From Aromatoleum diolicum (lineage in GTDB: Bacteria; Pseudomonadota; Gammaproteobacteria; Burkholderiales; Rhodocyclaceae), in assembly GCF_012910955.1 (NCBI RefSeq), contig NZ_WTVQ01000007.1, positions 98,070 through 162,069 on the forward strand: a DNA stretch of 64,000 nucleotides, given 5' to 3'. Positions 46,793-56,919 of the stretch are shown here, one piece after another. The translations under genes were made by a program, and so were the position numbers. The notes under the pieces are model-generated. The model saw only the letters and a list, made by a program, of their open reading frames with translations, was not told where the DNA came from and did not search any database. The stretch's first letter is position 1. Every line of letters starts with the position of its first letter.

Positions 46793-48882
46793 TGCGCGAT
46801 GTTTTCCTCTTCGGGTTCGAGCTTGTCGAGGGCGGCGGCGAGCGTGTCGGGGTCGAAAGGCTTGCGCAGGACGGGCACGTCGAGCTCGGCGGTGCCGGCC
46901 AGGGCATTGTCGCTGGCGTAGCCGGTAATCAGCAGGATGGGCATTTTCGGGCGCAGCGCGCGCGCACGCGCGACCAGTTCGCGCCCGCCGATGCCGCCCG
47001 GCATGATGGTATCGGTGACGAGAATGGCGATGTCGGGAATGCTTTCGAGCAGGCTCCATGCCTCGACGCCGTCGCTGGCCTCGATGACCGCGTAGCCAAG
47101 GTCGGTGAGCTGCATGCGGATGATGCGGCGCACGTCCGGCTCGTCCTCGGCAAGCAGCACCGGGCCGCGGGGGTGGCGGTTGGCGCGCTCGCTGGCGGCC
47201 GGCGCGTCGGCGACTGGCGCTGTCGGTTCGTCGGCGCGCGGCAGGACGAAGGTGACGGTGGTGCCGCTGCCCGGTGTGCTGCGGATGCGGATGTTGCCAC
47301 CTGACTGGCGTACGAAACCGTACACCATTGCCAGCCCCAGTCCGCTGCCGCGCCCGAAAGGCTTGGTGGTGAAGAAGGGCTCGAACAGGCGCGGCAGCAG
47401 TTGCGCATCGATGCCGCTGCCGGTGTCGGTGACATCGATCTGCACGTAGTCGCCGACGGGGAGCTCCACCAGCATCGCCAGGCTGTCGGGGATGCGGCGC
47501 TCACCGACCGTAATGCTCAAGTCGCCGCCGTCGGGCATCGCGTCACGGCCGTTCAGCGCGAGGTTGAGCAGCGCGTTTTCGAGCTGGTGCGGATCGACGA
47601 AGGCGTAGAGTGGCGTCTCCGGCAGGTGCGTATGGACGCGCACGTTTTCGGTCAGCGAGCGCGAGAGCAGCTGGGCCATGTTATGCACCAGTGCGCCGAC
47701 TTCCACGGTGCTCGGTTCCAGGGCCTGGCCGCGCGAGAAGGTCAGCAACCGCTTGATGAGGTCGGCGCCGCGCCGCGCGGCGTGCAACGCCGGGTCGAGA
47801 TGCTCGCTCAGCTCTCCGCCCGGGGGCAGGCGCGATTGCAGCGCCGCGAGGTTGCCGATGATGATGGTGAGCAGGTTGTTGAAGTCGTGGGCGAGACCGC
47901 CGGTGAGCTGGCCGACCGCTTCCATTTTCTGCGCCTGCACCAGCGCGGCCTGGCTCGCCTTCTGCTCGGTGATGTCGGTGGACAGCACGAAGTAACCGAC
48001 GACTTCCCCCTGCGTGGACACTTCCGGCACGATTACGCTGCGCGCATGCACGGTGCGCCGGTTTTCCAGCGTGCGGGCGTATTCGTAACTGACGCGCTCG
48101 CCGGTTGCCGCGACCGCCAGGTGCTTTCGGACCACCGGGTAGAGCTCCCCGCCGAACACGTTTTCGATGCTGCGCCCGACGATCTCGTCCTTCGCCAGGC
48201 CGAACCATTCGGCGTATCCGCGGTTGGCGAATTGATAGATTTCGTGGCGATCGACATACGCGATGAGCGCCGGGATCGAGTCGATAATGAGCTTCAGCCG
48301 TTCCTCGCTACGCCGCAGTGCACCGGCGATCTCGTCGATTTCGGCGTTGGCGTGGGCGAGGCGCGAATTGGCGTTCTCGAGTTCCTTGGTGCGTGCCTTG
48401 ACGCGCGCTTCAAGCTCCAGGTTCTGGCGCTCGATCACGGCCTCGTAGCGGCGCTGCTCGGTAATGTCGGTCCACAGCGAGATGAAGCCGAGGTTTGGGA
48501 TCGGCACGCCGCGGATCGCGAGGATCTTGCCGTTCGGACGTTCGCGCTCGACGTAATGGGGCAGGAAGGCGCGCGCGGCGGCCATGCGCTCGGCGATCAG
48601 CTTTTCCAGCTCGCCTTCGCCGTATTCGCCGCGTTCGGCATTGAAGCGGACGAATTCCTCGAACGGCGTGCCGACCCGCACCATGCTTTCGGGAAAGTCG
48701 AGCAGGCGCAGCATGGCCTTGTTCCACGTCACCAGCTTGGGTGTCGCGTCGAACACCGCGATGGCCTGGTCGAGCAGATCCAGCCCCGCGAGCAGCAGGT
48801 CGTAGCGACGCAATTCGTGCGACGACATGCGCGGTGCCGGGGCAGGTTTGGCGGATTCGGGCGAGGGGGCGTTGCGCAGCAT
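46789..48882 (-). CDS. Hybrid sensor histidine kinase with PAS domains
   Basis: The 697-aa soluble protein has no membrane helix. In order it has a PAS_7-type domain (about 28-140, LDQAIAVFDATPKLVTWNKA), a coiled coil (about 143-195), a second PAS (195-310), and HisKA with H332 in GGLAHDFNNLLT. The HATPase (about 430-550) shows LNLALNGRDAMPDGG, DTGSGI and GRGSGLGLAMVYGFV. A C-terminal receiver (about 575-690) has its phosphoacceptor in ILVTDTIMPGGIGG. Phosphate may flow to its own receiver or to the coupled OmpR regulator. Signal unknown, probably intracellular. Confidence 0.9.
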   Translation of the reverse strand: MLRNAPSPESAKPAPAPRMSSHELRRYDLLLAGLDLLDQAIAVFDATPKLVTWNKAMLRLLDFPESMVRVGTPFEEFVRFNAERGEYGEGELEKLIAERMAAARAFLPHYVERERPNGKILAIRGVPIPNLGFISLWTDITEQRRYEAVIERQNLELEARVKARTKELENANSRLAHANAEIDEIAGALRRSEERLKLIIDSIPALIAYVDRHEIYQFANRGYAEWFGLAKDEIVGRSIENVFGGELYPVVRKHLAVAATGERVSYEYARTLENRRTVHARSVIVPEVSTQGEVVGYFVLSTDITEQKASQAALVQAQKMEAVGQLTGGLAHDFNNLLTIIIGNLAALQSRLPPGGELSEHLDPALHAARRGADLIKRLLTFSRGQALEPSTVEVGALVHNMAQLLSRSLTENVRVHTHLPETPLYAFVDPHQLENALLNLALNGRDAMPDGGDLSITVGERRIPDSLAMLVELPVGDYVQIDVTDTGSGIDAQLLPRLFEPFFTTKPFGRGSGLGLAMVYGFVRQSGGNIRIRSTPGSGTTVTFVLPRADEPTAPVADAPAASERANRHPRGPVLLAEDEPDVRRIIRMQLTDLGYAVIEASDGVEAWSLLESIPDIAILVTDTIMPGGIGGRELVARARALRPKMPILLITGYASDNALAGTAELDVPVLRKPFDPDTLAAALDKLEPEEENIAQ

Positions 48883-48932
48883 CAGTTGGGTGTTCCCCGG
48901 CGGAATTCTGCAGCCATTCTAGTGCAGGTCGC

Positions 48933-48963
48933 AGGGTGGATGAGCCGAAGGCGTTATCCGCCA
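48933..48963. repeat. REP-like unit upstream of the hybrid kinase
   Basis: GGGTGGATGAGCCGAAGGCG runs on to TTATCCGCC, forming an imperfect hairpin in which the GGAT...ATCC ends pair. It is related to the unit at 45442-45465. It sits between the AraC stop and the hybrid kinase start. Confidence 0.45.
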
Positions 48964-49016
48964 GTGTTGCCCGGCGGCAATCGGGGGCTTGGCGGGTGGC
49001 GCTGTGCGTTCCCGCC

Positions 49017-50114
49017 TTATGGGTCCGAGGTGCGCTCATGCCCGGTGGCGCCCGGATGGGGGTGCAACTGCCGGCGGAAGCGCTCGGGCGACATGCCCGT
49101 CCACGCAACGAAGGCGCGATAGAAGGTCGACGTGTCGGCATAGCCGAGTTCGGCGGCGATCGTCGCGATCGGCTGGCGGGTCTTGGTCAGGCGCGACAGG
49201 GCGATGTCGCGGCGCATCGCGTCCTTGATCGTGCGGAAGCTGGAGCCTTCGTCTTCGAGCCGGCGGTGCAGGGTGCGCGGCGACAGATGCAGGCGTGCGG
49301 CGATGTCCTCGAGGGCGAGGCTGGCGGGCAGCGCATCGCGCAACAGGTCGCGCACACGCAGCACCATGTCGCGGTCGCGCCGGTACAGCATCGTGATCTT
49401 GCCGGGGGCGCCGGCGAGAAACGCGCGCAGCGCCGCCTCGTCACGGCGTACCGGAAGGTCGAGCAGGTTGTCGCGCAAGCGTGCGATCAGGACCTCGCCG
49501 TCGAAGTCGGAATGCTCCGTATAGACCAGCGCATAGTCGTCGGCATGGGCAGGGCGCGGGTACGGAAAGCTCACCGAGTCCAGCGCCAGTCCGCGCCCGA
49601 CCAGCCAGCAGGCGAGACCGTGGATCAGCCGCAGCAACCATTCGAAAGCGAACACGCGCGCGGGGTCGTCCCGCGATTCGCGCAGCGGCCGGGTTTCGGC
49701 GATACGTAGCTCGGCGCGCTCGCCGCTGCGCTGGATCGACACCGCCAGTTCGGGCAGCACCAGACGCAGGAAGCGGCTCGCGCGGTCGAGTGCTTCATCC
49801 AGCGTCGCCGCCCCGAGCATGCCGCGGCACAGAAATTCGAAGCACCCCGGCCGCAGTGGCTGCGCGAACAGGCCGAAGCCCTCGTCGCCCATGTCGCGGG
49901 TGATGTCGTTATACAGGGCTGCGTAGCGCTCGATCGGAATCCGTGTGGCAGCGTCTGCAAGGTCGATCCCCGCTGCGGCCAGCAAACGGGCCGGATCGCG
50001 GCCGTCCCGCTGCATGCCGGCGAGCATGCCGGTGACGAAACCCATCGCCACCGTCGCGCGCTTGCGGCGGTGCGGGACTTCATCGGGAGTAGCGCGGGCA
50101 GGAAATCGGGCCAT
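49017..50114 (-). CDS. AraC-family transcriptional regulator (OruR-like)
   Basis: The 365-aa protein has an N-terminal arabinose-binding-domain-type region of the OruR/ArgR kind (about 30-215, [36 protein letters not shown]) and a C-terminal AraC helix-turn-helix pair (about 265-350, [20 protein letters not shown] and [20 protein letters not shown]). It lies 130 bases from the divergent icmF and is the obvious candidate regulator of it. The ATG at 50112-50114 is used; a longer open frame continues upstream into the icmF promoter and is not credible. Confidence 0.88.
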   Translation of the reverse strand: MARFPARATPDEVPHRRKRATVAMGFVTGMLAGMQRDGRDPARLLAAAGIDLADAATRIPIERYAALYNDITRDMGDEGFGLFAQPLRPGCFEFLCRGMLGAATLDEALDRASRFLRLVLPELAVSIQRSGERAELRIAETRPLRESRDDPARVFAFEWLLRLIHGLACWLVGRGLALDSVSFPYPRPAHADDYALVYTEHSDFDGEVLIARLRDNLLDLPVRRDEAALRAFLAGAPGKITMLYRRDRDMVLRVRDLLRDALPASLALEDIAARLHLSPRTLHRRLEDEGSSFRTIKDAMRRDIALSRLTKTRQPIATIAAELGYADTSTFYRAFVAWTGMSPERFRRQLHPHPGATGHERTSDP

Positions 50115-50244
50115 CGCAGGCGGGCGGTGCCAAGGGTGGGAAGTTTGGCGGATTTTGCACGATAGACGTCCGCGCGAGCAATGGCAAATAGCCCGTCGCC
50201 CCTCTACTATTAATCGGATAACGCCTATACGGGGGAAAACCGAC

Positions 50245-53200
50245 ATGACCAATCTGAGTGAAGCCAAGAAGCTCGTCACCTACAAGCCGAAGCACAAGGT
50301 CCGCTTCGTCACCGCCGCCGCGCTGTTCGACGGCCACGACGCGTCGATCAACATCATGCGGCGGATTCTGCAGTCGACCGGCTCCGAGGTCATTCACCTG
50401 GGTCACAACCGCTCGGTCGGCGAAATCGTCAACGCCGCGCTGCAGGAAGACGTGCAAGGCATCGCGATCACCAGCTACCAGGGCGGCCACGTCGAGTTCT
50501 TCAAGTACATGATCGATCTGCTCAAGGCCAATGGTGGCGAGAACATCAAGGTCTTCGGCGGTGGCGGTGGCGTGATCGTGCCGTCCGAAATCAAGGAGCT
50601 GCACGAATACGGCGTCACGCGCATCTACTCGCCCGAAGACGGCGCGATGATGGGCCTGCAGGGCATGATCAACGATCTGGTCGCCAATTCCGACTTCGAC
50701 CTGACCGGCGCCGCGCCGGCCTCGGGCGAGCAGATCCTCAAGCAGCTCACCAGCGGCGAGCGCAGCGCGCAACTGCGCAGCCTGTCGCGCATCATCACCG
50801 CGCTGGAAAACGGCGCCTATGGCGACGACGTCAAGAAGGCGCTGACCGAGGCTGCCGCCAAGCTCAAGACCCCGACGCTGGGTATCACCGGTACCGGCGG
50901 TGCGGGCAAGAGCTCGCTGACCGACGAGCTGGTGCGCCGCTTCCGCCTCGACCAGAACGACAAGCTCAGGATCGGCATCGTCTCGATCGACCCCTCGCGC
51001 AAGCGCACCGGTGGCGCGCTGCTCGGCGACCGCATCCGCATGAATGCGATCGAGCACGAGAACATCTACATGCGCTCGCTGGCGACGCGCGACACCGGCT
51101 CGGAAATCTCCGCCGCGCTGCCGGAAGTCATCGCTGCCTGCAAGCTTGCAGGCTTCGATCTGATCATCGTCGAAACCTCCGGCATCGGCCAGGGCAACGC
51201 CGCGATCGTGCCCTACGTCGACCTGTCCCTGTATGTCATGACGCCCGAGTTCGGTGCGGCAAGCCAGCTCGAGAAGATCGACATGCTCGACTTCGCCGAC
51301 TTCGTCGCGATCAACAAGTTCGACCGCAAGGGCGCCGAAGACGCGCTGCGCGACGTGCGCAAGCAGTACCAGAGGAACCGCGAACTGTTCACCACGCCGA
51401 CCGACGACATGCCGGTTTACGGCACCATGGCGGCGCGTTTCAACGACGACGGCCTGACCGCGCTGTACCAGGCGATCTTCCCGAAACTGGTCGAGAAAGG
51501 TCTCAAGGCCAAGCCGGGCAGCCTGCCGAAAGTGACGACGAAAGCGTCGTCGCACGGCCGCGCGATCGTGCCGGCCGAACGCACCCGTTATCTGGCCGAA
51601 ATCGCCGACAGCGTGCGCGGCTACCACAAGCACGTGCAGCAGCAGGCCCGCGTCGCGCGCGAGCGCCAATCGCTGAAGATCGCCAAGGCGCTGTTCGAGC
51701 AGTGCGGCAAGGACGCTGGCTCGCAGGTGACATTTGACGAACTGATCGGTTGGAAGGACGGCGAACTGACCCCGGCGGCGAAGAAGCTGCTCGAAATGTG
51801 GCCGACGACCAAGGAACTCTACGCCGCCGACGAATACGTCGTGAAAATCCGCGACAAGGAAATCCGCACCAAGCTCACGTCCGAATCGCTGTCGGGCAGC
51901 AAGATCCGCAAGGTCGCGCTGCCGAACTTCGACGACGACGGCGAATCGCTGAAATTCCTGATGAAGGAAAACGTCCCCGGCTCCTTCCCCTACACCGCCG
52001 GCGTGTTCGCGTTCAAGCGCGAAGGCGAGGATCCGACGCGCATGTTCGCGGGTGAAGGCGACGCCTTCCGTACCAACCGCCGCTTCAAGCGCGTGTCCGA
52101 AGGCATGCCCGCGCACCGCCTGTCGACCGCGTTCGACTCGGTGACGCTGTACGGCTGCGACCCGGATCCGCGTCCGGACATCTACGGCAAGATCGGCAAC
52201 TCCGGCGTGTCGATCGCGACGCTCGACGACATGAAGGTGCTGTACGATGGCTTCGACCTGTGCGCGCCGACCACCTCCGTGTCGATGACGATCAACGGCC
52301 CGGCACCGATCATCCTGGCGTTCTTCTTCAACACCGCGATGGACCAGCAGGTCACGAAGTTCCGTGCCGACAACGGCCGCGAACCGACCGAGACCGAGTT
52401 CCAGAAGATCAAGGAATGGACCCTGTCGACGGTGCGCGGCACCGTCCAGGCCGACATCCTCAAGGAAGACCAGGGCCAGAACACCTGCATCTTCTCGACC
52501 GAATTCGCGCTGAAGATGATGGGCGACATCCAGGAGTTCTTCGTCCATCACAAGGTGCAGAACTTCTACTCGGTGTCGATCTCCGGCTACCACATCGCCG
52601 AAGCCGGCGCGAACCCGATCTCGCAGCTCGCTTTCACGCTGTCGAACGGCTTCACCTACGTCGAGTCGTATCTGGCTCGCGGCATGCACATCGACGATTT
52701 CGCGCCCAACCTGTCGTTCTTCTTCTCCAACGGCATGGATCCGGAGTACTCGGTGATCGGCCGTGTCGCCCGCCGCATCTGGGCGGTCGCGATGAAGGAC
52801 AAGTACGGCGCGAACGAGCGCAGCCAGAAGCTGAAGTACCACGTGCAGACTTCGGGTCGCTCCTTGCACGCGCAGGAGATGGACTTCAACGACATCCGCA
52901 CCACGCTGCAGGCGCTGATCGCGATCTACGACAACTGCAACTCGCTGCACACCAACGCCTACGACGAGGCGATCACCACGCCGACCGAGGAATCGGTGCG
53001 CCGCGCGATGGCGATCCAGCTGATCATCAACCGCGAATGGGGCCTGGCGAAGAACGAGAACCCCAACCAGGGCGCCTTCATCATCGACGAACTGACCGAT
53101 CTCGTCGAGGAAGCGGTGCTCAAGGAGTTCGAGGCTATCGCCTCGCGCGGCGGCGTGCTCGGTGCGATGGAAACCGGCTACCAGCGCGGCAAGATCCAGG

Positions 53201-53532
53201 AAGAGTCGCTGTACTACGAGCACAAGAAGCACGACGGCTCCTACCCGATCATCGGCGTGAACACCTTCCTCAACCCGAAAGGCAGCGCGCAGCCGGAAAT
53301 CGAACTCGCGCGCTCGACCGACGAAGAGAAGCAGGGGCAGCTCAAGCGTCTGGCCGATTTCCAGGCGCGCAACAAGGCCGAAGCGCCCAAGTGGCAGGCC
53401 AAGCTGCGCCAGACCGTGATCGAGAACGGCAACGTGTTCGAAGTGCTGGTCGACGCCGTGCGCTACTGCTCGCTCGGCCAGATCACCGACGCGCTGTATC
53501 TGGTGGGCGGGCAGTATCGTCGTAGCATGTAA
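50245..53532 (+). CDS. icmF: IcmF: fused isobutyryl-CoA mutase with G-protein chaperone
   Basis: The 1095-aa protein has three parts. An N-terminal B12 domain shows FDGHDASIN with axial ligand H31. A central MeaB-like GTPase shows Walker A GTGGAGKS at 216-223 and NKFDRKG. A C-terminal mutase barrel covers about 560-1095. The two substrate-specifying positions, Tyr and Arg in methylmalonyl-CoA mutase, are F601 (RMFAGEG) and Q745 (GQNTCIF), as in characterised IcmF enzymes. It should therefore interconvert isobutyryl-CoA and n-butyryl-CoA, possibly also the isovaleryl/pivalyl-CoA pair reported for IcmF. It is divergent from the AraC gene and followed by a strong terminator. Confidence 0.95.
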   Translation: MTNLSEAKKLVTYKPKHKVRFVTAAALFDGHDASINIMRRILQSTGSEVIHLGHNRSVGEIVNAALQEDVQGIAITSYQGGHVEFFKYMIDLLKANGGENIKVFGGGGGVIVPSEIKELHEYGVTRIYSPEDGAMMGLQGMINDLVANSDFDLTGAAPASGEQILKQLTSGERSAQLRSLSRIITALENGAYGDDVKKALTEAAAKLKTPTLGITGTGGAGKSSLTDELVRRFRLDQNDKLRIGIVSIDPSRKRTGGALLGDRIRMNAIEHENIYMRSLATRDTGSEISAALPEVIAACKLAGFDLIIVETSGIGQGNAAIVPYVDLSLYVMTPEFGAASQLEKIDMLDFADFVAINKFDRKGAEDALRDVRKQYQRNRELFTTPTDDMPVYGTMAARFNDDGLTALYQAIFPKLVEKGLKAKPGSLPKVTTKASSHGRAIVPAERTRYLAEIADSVRGYHKHVQQQARVARERQSLKIAKALFEQCGKDAGSQVTFDELIGWKDGELTPAAKKLLEMWPTTKELYAADEYVVKIRDKEIRTKLTSESLSGSKIRKVALPNFDDDGESLKFLMKENVPGSFPYTAGVFAFKREGEDPTRMFAGEGDAFRTNRRFKRVSEGMPAHRLSTAFDSVTLYGCDPDPRPDIYGKIGNSGVSIATLDDMKVLYDGFDLCAPTTSVSMTINGPAPIILAFFFNTAMDQQVTKFRADNGREPTETEFQKIKEWTLSTVRGTVQADILKEDQGQNTCIFSTEFALKMMGDIQEFFVHHKVQNFYSVSISGYHIAEAGANPISQLAFTLSNGFTYVESYLARGMHIDDFAPNLSFFFSNGMDPEYSVIGRVARRIWAVAMKDKYGANERSQKLKYHVQTSGRSLHAQEMDFNDIRTTLQALIAIYDNCNSLHTNAYDEAITTPTEESVRRAMAIQLIINREWGLAKNENPNQGAFIIDELTDLVEEAVLKEFEAIASRGGVLGAMETGYQRGKIQEESLYYEHKKHDGSYPIIGVNTFLNPKGSAQPEIELARSTDEEKQGQLKRLADFQARNKAEAPKWQAKLRQTVIENGNVFEVLVDAVRYCSLGQITDALYLVGGQYRRSM

Positions 53533-53905
53533 GCGGTGATCGGCTCGGCATCAAGGGAAACGGCGCTACGGCGCCGTTTTTTTTACACGGGCAGTGTGCG
53601 TTCGCGTGGGGCGGGAGAGTGGCTCGTGGCTCGCCGGCGGAGGCGCCGCCCGGGGTGCTGCGGGGGCTGCGGGGAAATCGGTGAATCAGTTAATGGCACC
53701 AAATCGGGGCGAAACTCGATGCAACAAGAATGTCTTGATTGGAATCACCAGATGCATAAAGCAATGAAAATTTGTCGTCCGTATCACTTCATGCACCATC
53801 TGAGGGCATAAAATGAAATATCAGTCGCTCGAGGATCTGACGAGCCTTGGTGCTGCGCATGCGTCCGTGCGGCTCAGTGTGCCCCCTGACGGCGAACGCG
53901 GCATT
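53533..53905. other. Intergenic region after icmF with AT-rich island
   Basis: After the icmF terminator this 373-base region is GC-rich to about 53690, then AT-rich to about 53830. The AT-rich part contains AATGAAAATTTGTC at 53763-53776, repeated exactly upstream of the cytochrome c gene (59915-59928). Short open frames occur (30 codons ending at 53811, then 47 codons from 53813), of which only the second has a fair ribosome site. It may hold a promoter or a small RNA. Confidence 0.4.
53558..53584 (+). terminator. Intrinsic terminator after icmF
   Basis: AAACGGCGC-TACG-GCGCCGTTT is a perfect 9-bp stem with a TACG loop (53558-53579), followed by a continuing T-run. Confidence 0.95.
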
Positions 53906-53956
53906 CTAGTTCAGCGGCCGGTCCTCGATCACGGGGGCCGGCCGACTCCATGGTGA
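53813..53956 (+). CDS. Possible 47-aa small protein
   Basis: ATG at 53813 is preceded by GAGGG about 7 bases upstream. The frame (MKYQSLEDLTSLGAAHASVR at the start) is open for 47 codons to TGA at 53954-53956. Its last part overlaps the end of the EAL gene on the opposite strand. No family is recognised, and the second half has only the coding look of antisense to the EAL gene. It may be chance. Confidence 0.25.
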   Translation: MKYQSLEDLTSLGAAHASVRLSVPPDGERGILVQRPVLDHGGRPTPW

Positions 53957-55780
53957 CTGCGCCTCCCAGTCGTTGAACTGGGCGGTCGGAATCGGCCGGC
54001 CGACGAAGTGGCCCTGCGCGGTGTCGCAGCCGAGCGTCTGCAGGCGATCCCACACTGCCTCGCTTTCCACGCCTTCGGCAACGACGCCGAGTCCGAGGTT
54101 GTGGCCCAGTTCGACGGTGGAACGGACGATGATCGCCGACCCCGCATTGGCCAGCATGCTCATGACGAAGGACTGATCGATCTTGAGCGAATCGACCGGC
54201 AGTTTCTGCAGATAGCTCAGGCTCGAGTAGCCGGTGCCGAAATCGTCGATGAACAGCTCCACGCCCATCGCTTTCAGGCGCGCCAGGGTTTCCAGCGCGC
54301 CCGCGGGATCTTCCATCAAGGCGCTTTCGGTGAGTTCGAACTGCATCATTTCCGGTGGCATCGCCCAGGTCGCGAACAGTCCGGTGATGCGCTCGATCAG
54401 CCGCGGGTCGCGCAAGTCCTGCGCCGAAAGGTTCACCGACAGCGGTCGTCGCATGCCGCTTTCGTACCACGAGTAGCTCTGCCGGAAGGCGGCCTCCAGC
54501 ACCCAGCGCGTGAGCGGCATGATCAGGCCGGCGTGTTCGGCGAGTGCGATGAATTCGCCGGTGGCGATCATGCCGTGCTGGGGATGCTGCCAACGTACCA
54601 ACGCCTCAGCGCCACACACTTCGCCAGACTTGATCACCACTTTCGGCTGGCAATACAGCAACAGCTCGTTCTGGTCGATGGCGCGCCGCAGATCGCTCAT
54701 CAGCGCCAGCCGCCGCGTGCTTTCCCGGTCTTCCGTGCCGCGGTACAGGGTGTACTTGCACGCCGTGTTCTTCGCCTGCACCGCCGCGATCTTGGCGCGG
54801 CGCAACAGCGCGTCGGGCGTATTGCCATGGCCGGGATACAGGGCAATACCAATATAGGCGTGCGGGTCCATGGTCAGCCCGCAGATCGACACCGGATCGC
54901 ATACCTCGCGCATCGCGTGATGGGCCGTGCGCGTCGCCGTCTCGGCGCTCGCATTGGGGAGGATGAGGGCGAACTCGTCCTCGCCGACGCGTGCCACCGA
55001 TTTGTTGTCGCCGGCGATGTGCGCGAGGCGCGCAGCCATTTCGACGATCAGGTGGTCACCCTCCTGGTAACCCAGCGTGTCGCTGATTTCCTGGAATCGC
55101 CCGACCTTCAGCAGCAGCACGGCCAGTGACTGGTTCTCGCGCTGTGCGCCCTCGATCGTCGCGCTCAGGTTCTCGTGCAGCGAGGTGCGGTTCGGCAGAT
55201 CGGTGAGCGCATCGAAATACGCCATGTGGCGGATGGTCTCCTCCGCCTGCTGGTGTCGCACCCGCATGCGCAATGTCGAGATGCCGAAGGCAAGATCGTC
55301 CGCCATCTCGCCGAGCAGGGCGCATTCACTCTCGTCGAAAGCGTCCCGCTCTGCGGCGAATATCGTCAGGTTGCCCGCCACCTCACCGGCGATGATCAGC
55401 GGAAACGCGGCGACCGACGCGTAACCGCGACTGAGCGCTTCCGTGAGTGGGATGGGGAAGTGGTCGGCCACCAGCGTGCTGACATCCTGCGCCACCGCCC
55501 GCTTACCGGTCCTTACCGCCTCAGCGGTCGGGCCGCCCTCGCCTTCGGCCCACGTGAAGTGCGCGATATCGAAAAAGCCCTCTTCGAAACCGTGGTGGGC
55601 AACCGGCCGAAGCGTCCTCTGCTCGTCGTGTTCGGCAAAACCGACCCACGCCATGCGGTATCCGCCCAGTTCGACGATCACCCGGCACATATCCTGCAGC
55701 AGCGTCTGCTCGTCCTGGGCGCGCAGCAGCGTGCGGTTTCCGGCACTCAGCGTGCGCAGCGCACGTTCGGCGTAGCTCAT
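53906..55780 (-). CDS. GAF-GGDEF-EAL cyclic-di-GMP turnover protein
   Basis: The 624-aa protein has an N-terminal GAF domain (about 10-180, ELGGYRMAWVGFAEHDEQRT), a GGDEF domain (about 195-360) and an EAL domain (about 372-615). The GGDEF motif is altered to GEDEF (VARVGEDEFALIL), so cyclase activity is doubtful. The EAL motif (GAEALVRW), SVNLSAQDL, FELTESALMED and DDFGTGYSSLSYL with its metal-binding acids are intact, so c-di-GMP phosphodiesterase activity is likely. No membrane segment is seen. It may affect pilus or surface behaviour; no target is linked by position. Confidence 0.88.
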   Translation of the reverse strand: MSYAERALRTLSAGNRTLLRAQDEQTLLQDMCRVIVELGGYRMAWVGFAEHDEQRTLRPVAHHGFEEGFFDIAHFTWAEGEGGPTAEAVRTGKRAVAQDVSTLVADHFPIPLTEALSRGYASVAAFPLIIAGEVAGNLTIFAAERDAFDESECALLGEMADDLAFGISTLRMRVRHQQAEETIRHMAYFDALTDLPNRTSLHENLSATIEGAQRENQSLAVLLLKVGRFQEISDTLGYQEGDHLIVEMAARLAHIAGDNKSVARVGEDEFALILPNASAETATRTAHHAMREVCDPVSICGLTMDPHAYIGIALYPGHGNTPDALLRRAKIAAVQAKNTACKYTLYRGTEDRESTRRLALMSDLRRAIDQNELLLYCQPKVVIKSGEVCGAEALVRWQHPQHGMIATGEFIALAEHAGLIMPLTRWVLEAAFRQSYSWYESGMRRPLSVNLSAQDLRDPRLIERITGLFATWAMPPEMMQFELTESALMEDPAGALETLARLKAMGVELFIDDFGTGYSSLSYLQKLPVDSLKIDQSFVMSMLANAGSAIIVRSTVELGHNLGLGVVAEGVESEAVWDRLQTLGCDTAQGHFVGRPIPTAQFNDWEAQSPWSRPAPVIEDRPLN

Positions 55781-55984
55781 GGCTTTCCTCCTCGCCGAGT
55801 CTCACAGGACCGGCGTCCGGGTGTGCCGGCCTTTGTCGTACCTGCCTCGAACGGTCTATCGTCGCTTCCGCTATCCGCGCGGTTATTCACGACCCCTCGC
55901 GGGAAGGGCAGCGGTGAACGCAGCCGCGCTTATCAATTCATCCTAGTGCCGAAGTGGATGTGACGCAACGGTGACGCCGGCGGG

Positions 55985-56623
55985 TCACGCCGGAGAACGC
56001 GCCTTCCACGCACCGATCGCGACCGGCAGTAGCGAGAGCACGATGATGCCAACGATCACCAGGGTCAGGTTCTGCTTGATCCACGGCATGTTGCCGAACC
56101 AGTAGCCGGCCAGCGTCAGCGACACGACCCACGCCAGCGCGCCGACGACGTTGAACAGCGTGAAGCGCGCGTAGCCCATGCTGCCGATGCCGGCAACGAA
56201 CGGCGCAAAGGTGCGGAACAGCGGCAGGAAGCGCGAGATCACCAGCGTCTTGCCGCCGTGCTTCTCGTAGAACAGGTGCGTCTTCATCAGCGCCGCCTTG
56301 TTGAACAAGCGCGAGTTTTCCCAGTGGAAAACCTTCGGCCCGAAATAACGGCCGATCGAGTAGTTGACCGTATTGCCGAGAATGGCGGCGAGCGTCAGGG
56401 CGACGATCAGCAGCGTGATGTCCATGCCGCCCAGTGCCGCCAGCGCACCGGCAACGAACAGCAGCGAGTCGCCGGGCAGGAAAGGCGTCACGACGAAGCC
56501 CGTTTCGCTGAAGATCACCGCGAAAAGAATGGCGTAGATCCACACCCCGTAGGACTGGACGAGGGCCGCGAGGTGCTTGTCGAGGTGCAGGACGATATCG
56601 AGTAACGGAGCAAGGAATTCCAT
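55985..56623 (-). CDS. dedA: DedA-family membrane protein
   Basis: The 212-aa protein shows the DedA/SNARE-associated pattern: IFSETGFVVTPFLPGDSLLF near residue 40, GNTVNYSIGRYFG, then the conserved ISRFLPLFRTFAPFVAGIGS with two functional arginines, and hydrophobic C-terminal helices. DedA proteins are membrane transporters/flippases involved in envelope lipid homeostasis and proton-motive force. ATG 56621-56623 gives the expected N-terminus (MEFLAPLLDIVL); an upstream in-frame TTG is unlikely. It is monocistronic and divergent from the sensor kinase. Confidence 0.88.
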   Translation of the reverse strand: MEFLAPLLDIVLHLDKHLAALVQSYGVWIYAILFAVIFSETGFVVTPFLPGDSLLFVAGALAALGGMDITLLIVALTLAAILGNTVNYSIGRYFGPKVFHWENSRLFNKAALMKTHLFYEKHGGKTLVISRFLPLFRTFAPFVAGIGSMGYARFTLFNVVGALAWVVSLTLAGYWFGNMPWIKQNLTLVIVGIIVLSLLPVAIGAWKARSPA

Positions 56624-56919
56624 GGGGGATACGGTAGGGTCGGCCGGCAAAGTCCATGATTCTACCTGAGCAGCGGTATCCCGGCCGCGGGGTGGACCAG
56701 GCGCGGGTGACCCATGAGTTTCCGTGATATACGAGGTGGATATTGTTGCGGATCGCGGTACATAGATTTCAATGATGCGATCTTGTAGCGCAACATCCGC
56801 CGCCCTATAGTGAGCGCCCGCTCCGAGTCGGCTGCATCAATCCGCATGCAATTCGTGCGCGATGTCCGTGATACCCATCGCTGGCGTGCGCGGCCCCGGA
56901 CGTATCGTGAGAGTCGTGG

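Noticed and set aside
50135..50160. Sigma-54 type -24/-12 promoter upstream of icmF (TGGCGGATTTTGCA)
   Set aside because: The GG-to-GC spacing is 8 instead of 10 bases.
50080..53232. Minus-strand open frame of about 1050 codons opposite icmF
   Set aside because: Same artefact; no recognisable protein family, and it would be embedded antisense in icmF.
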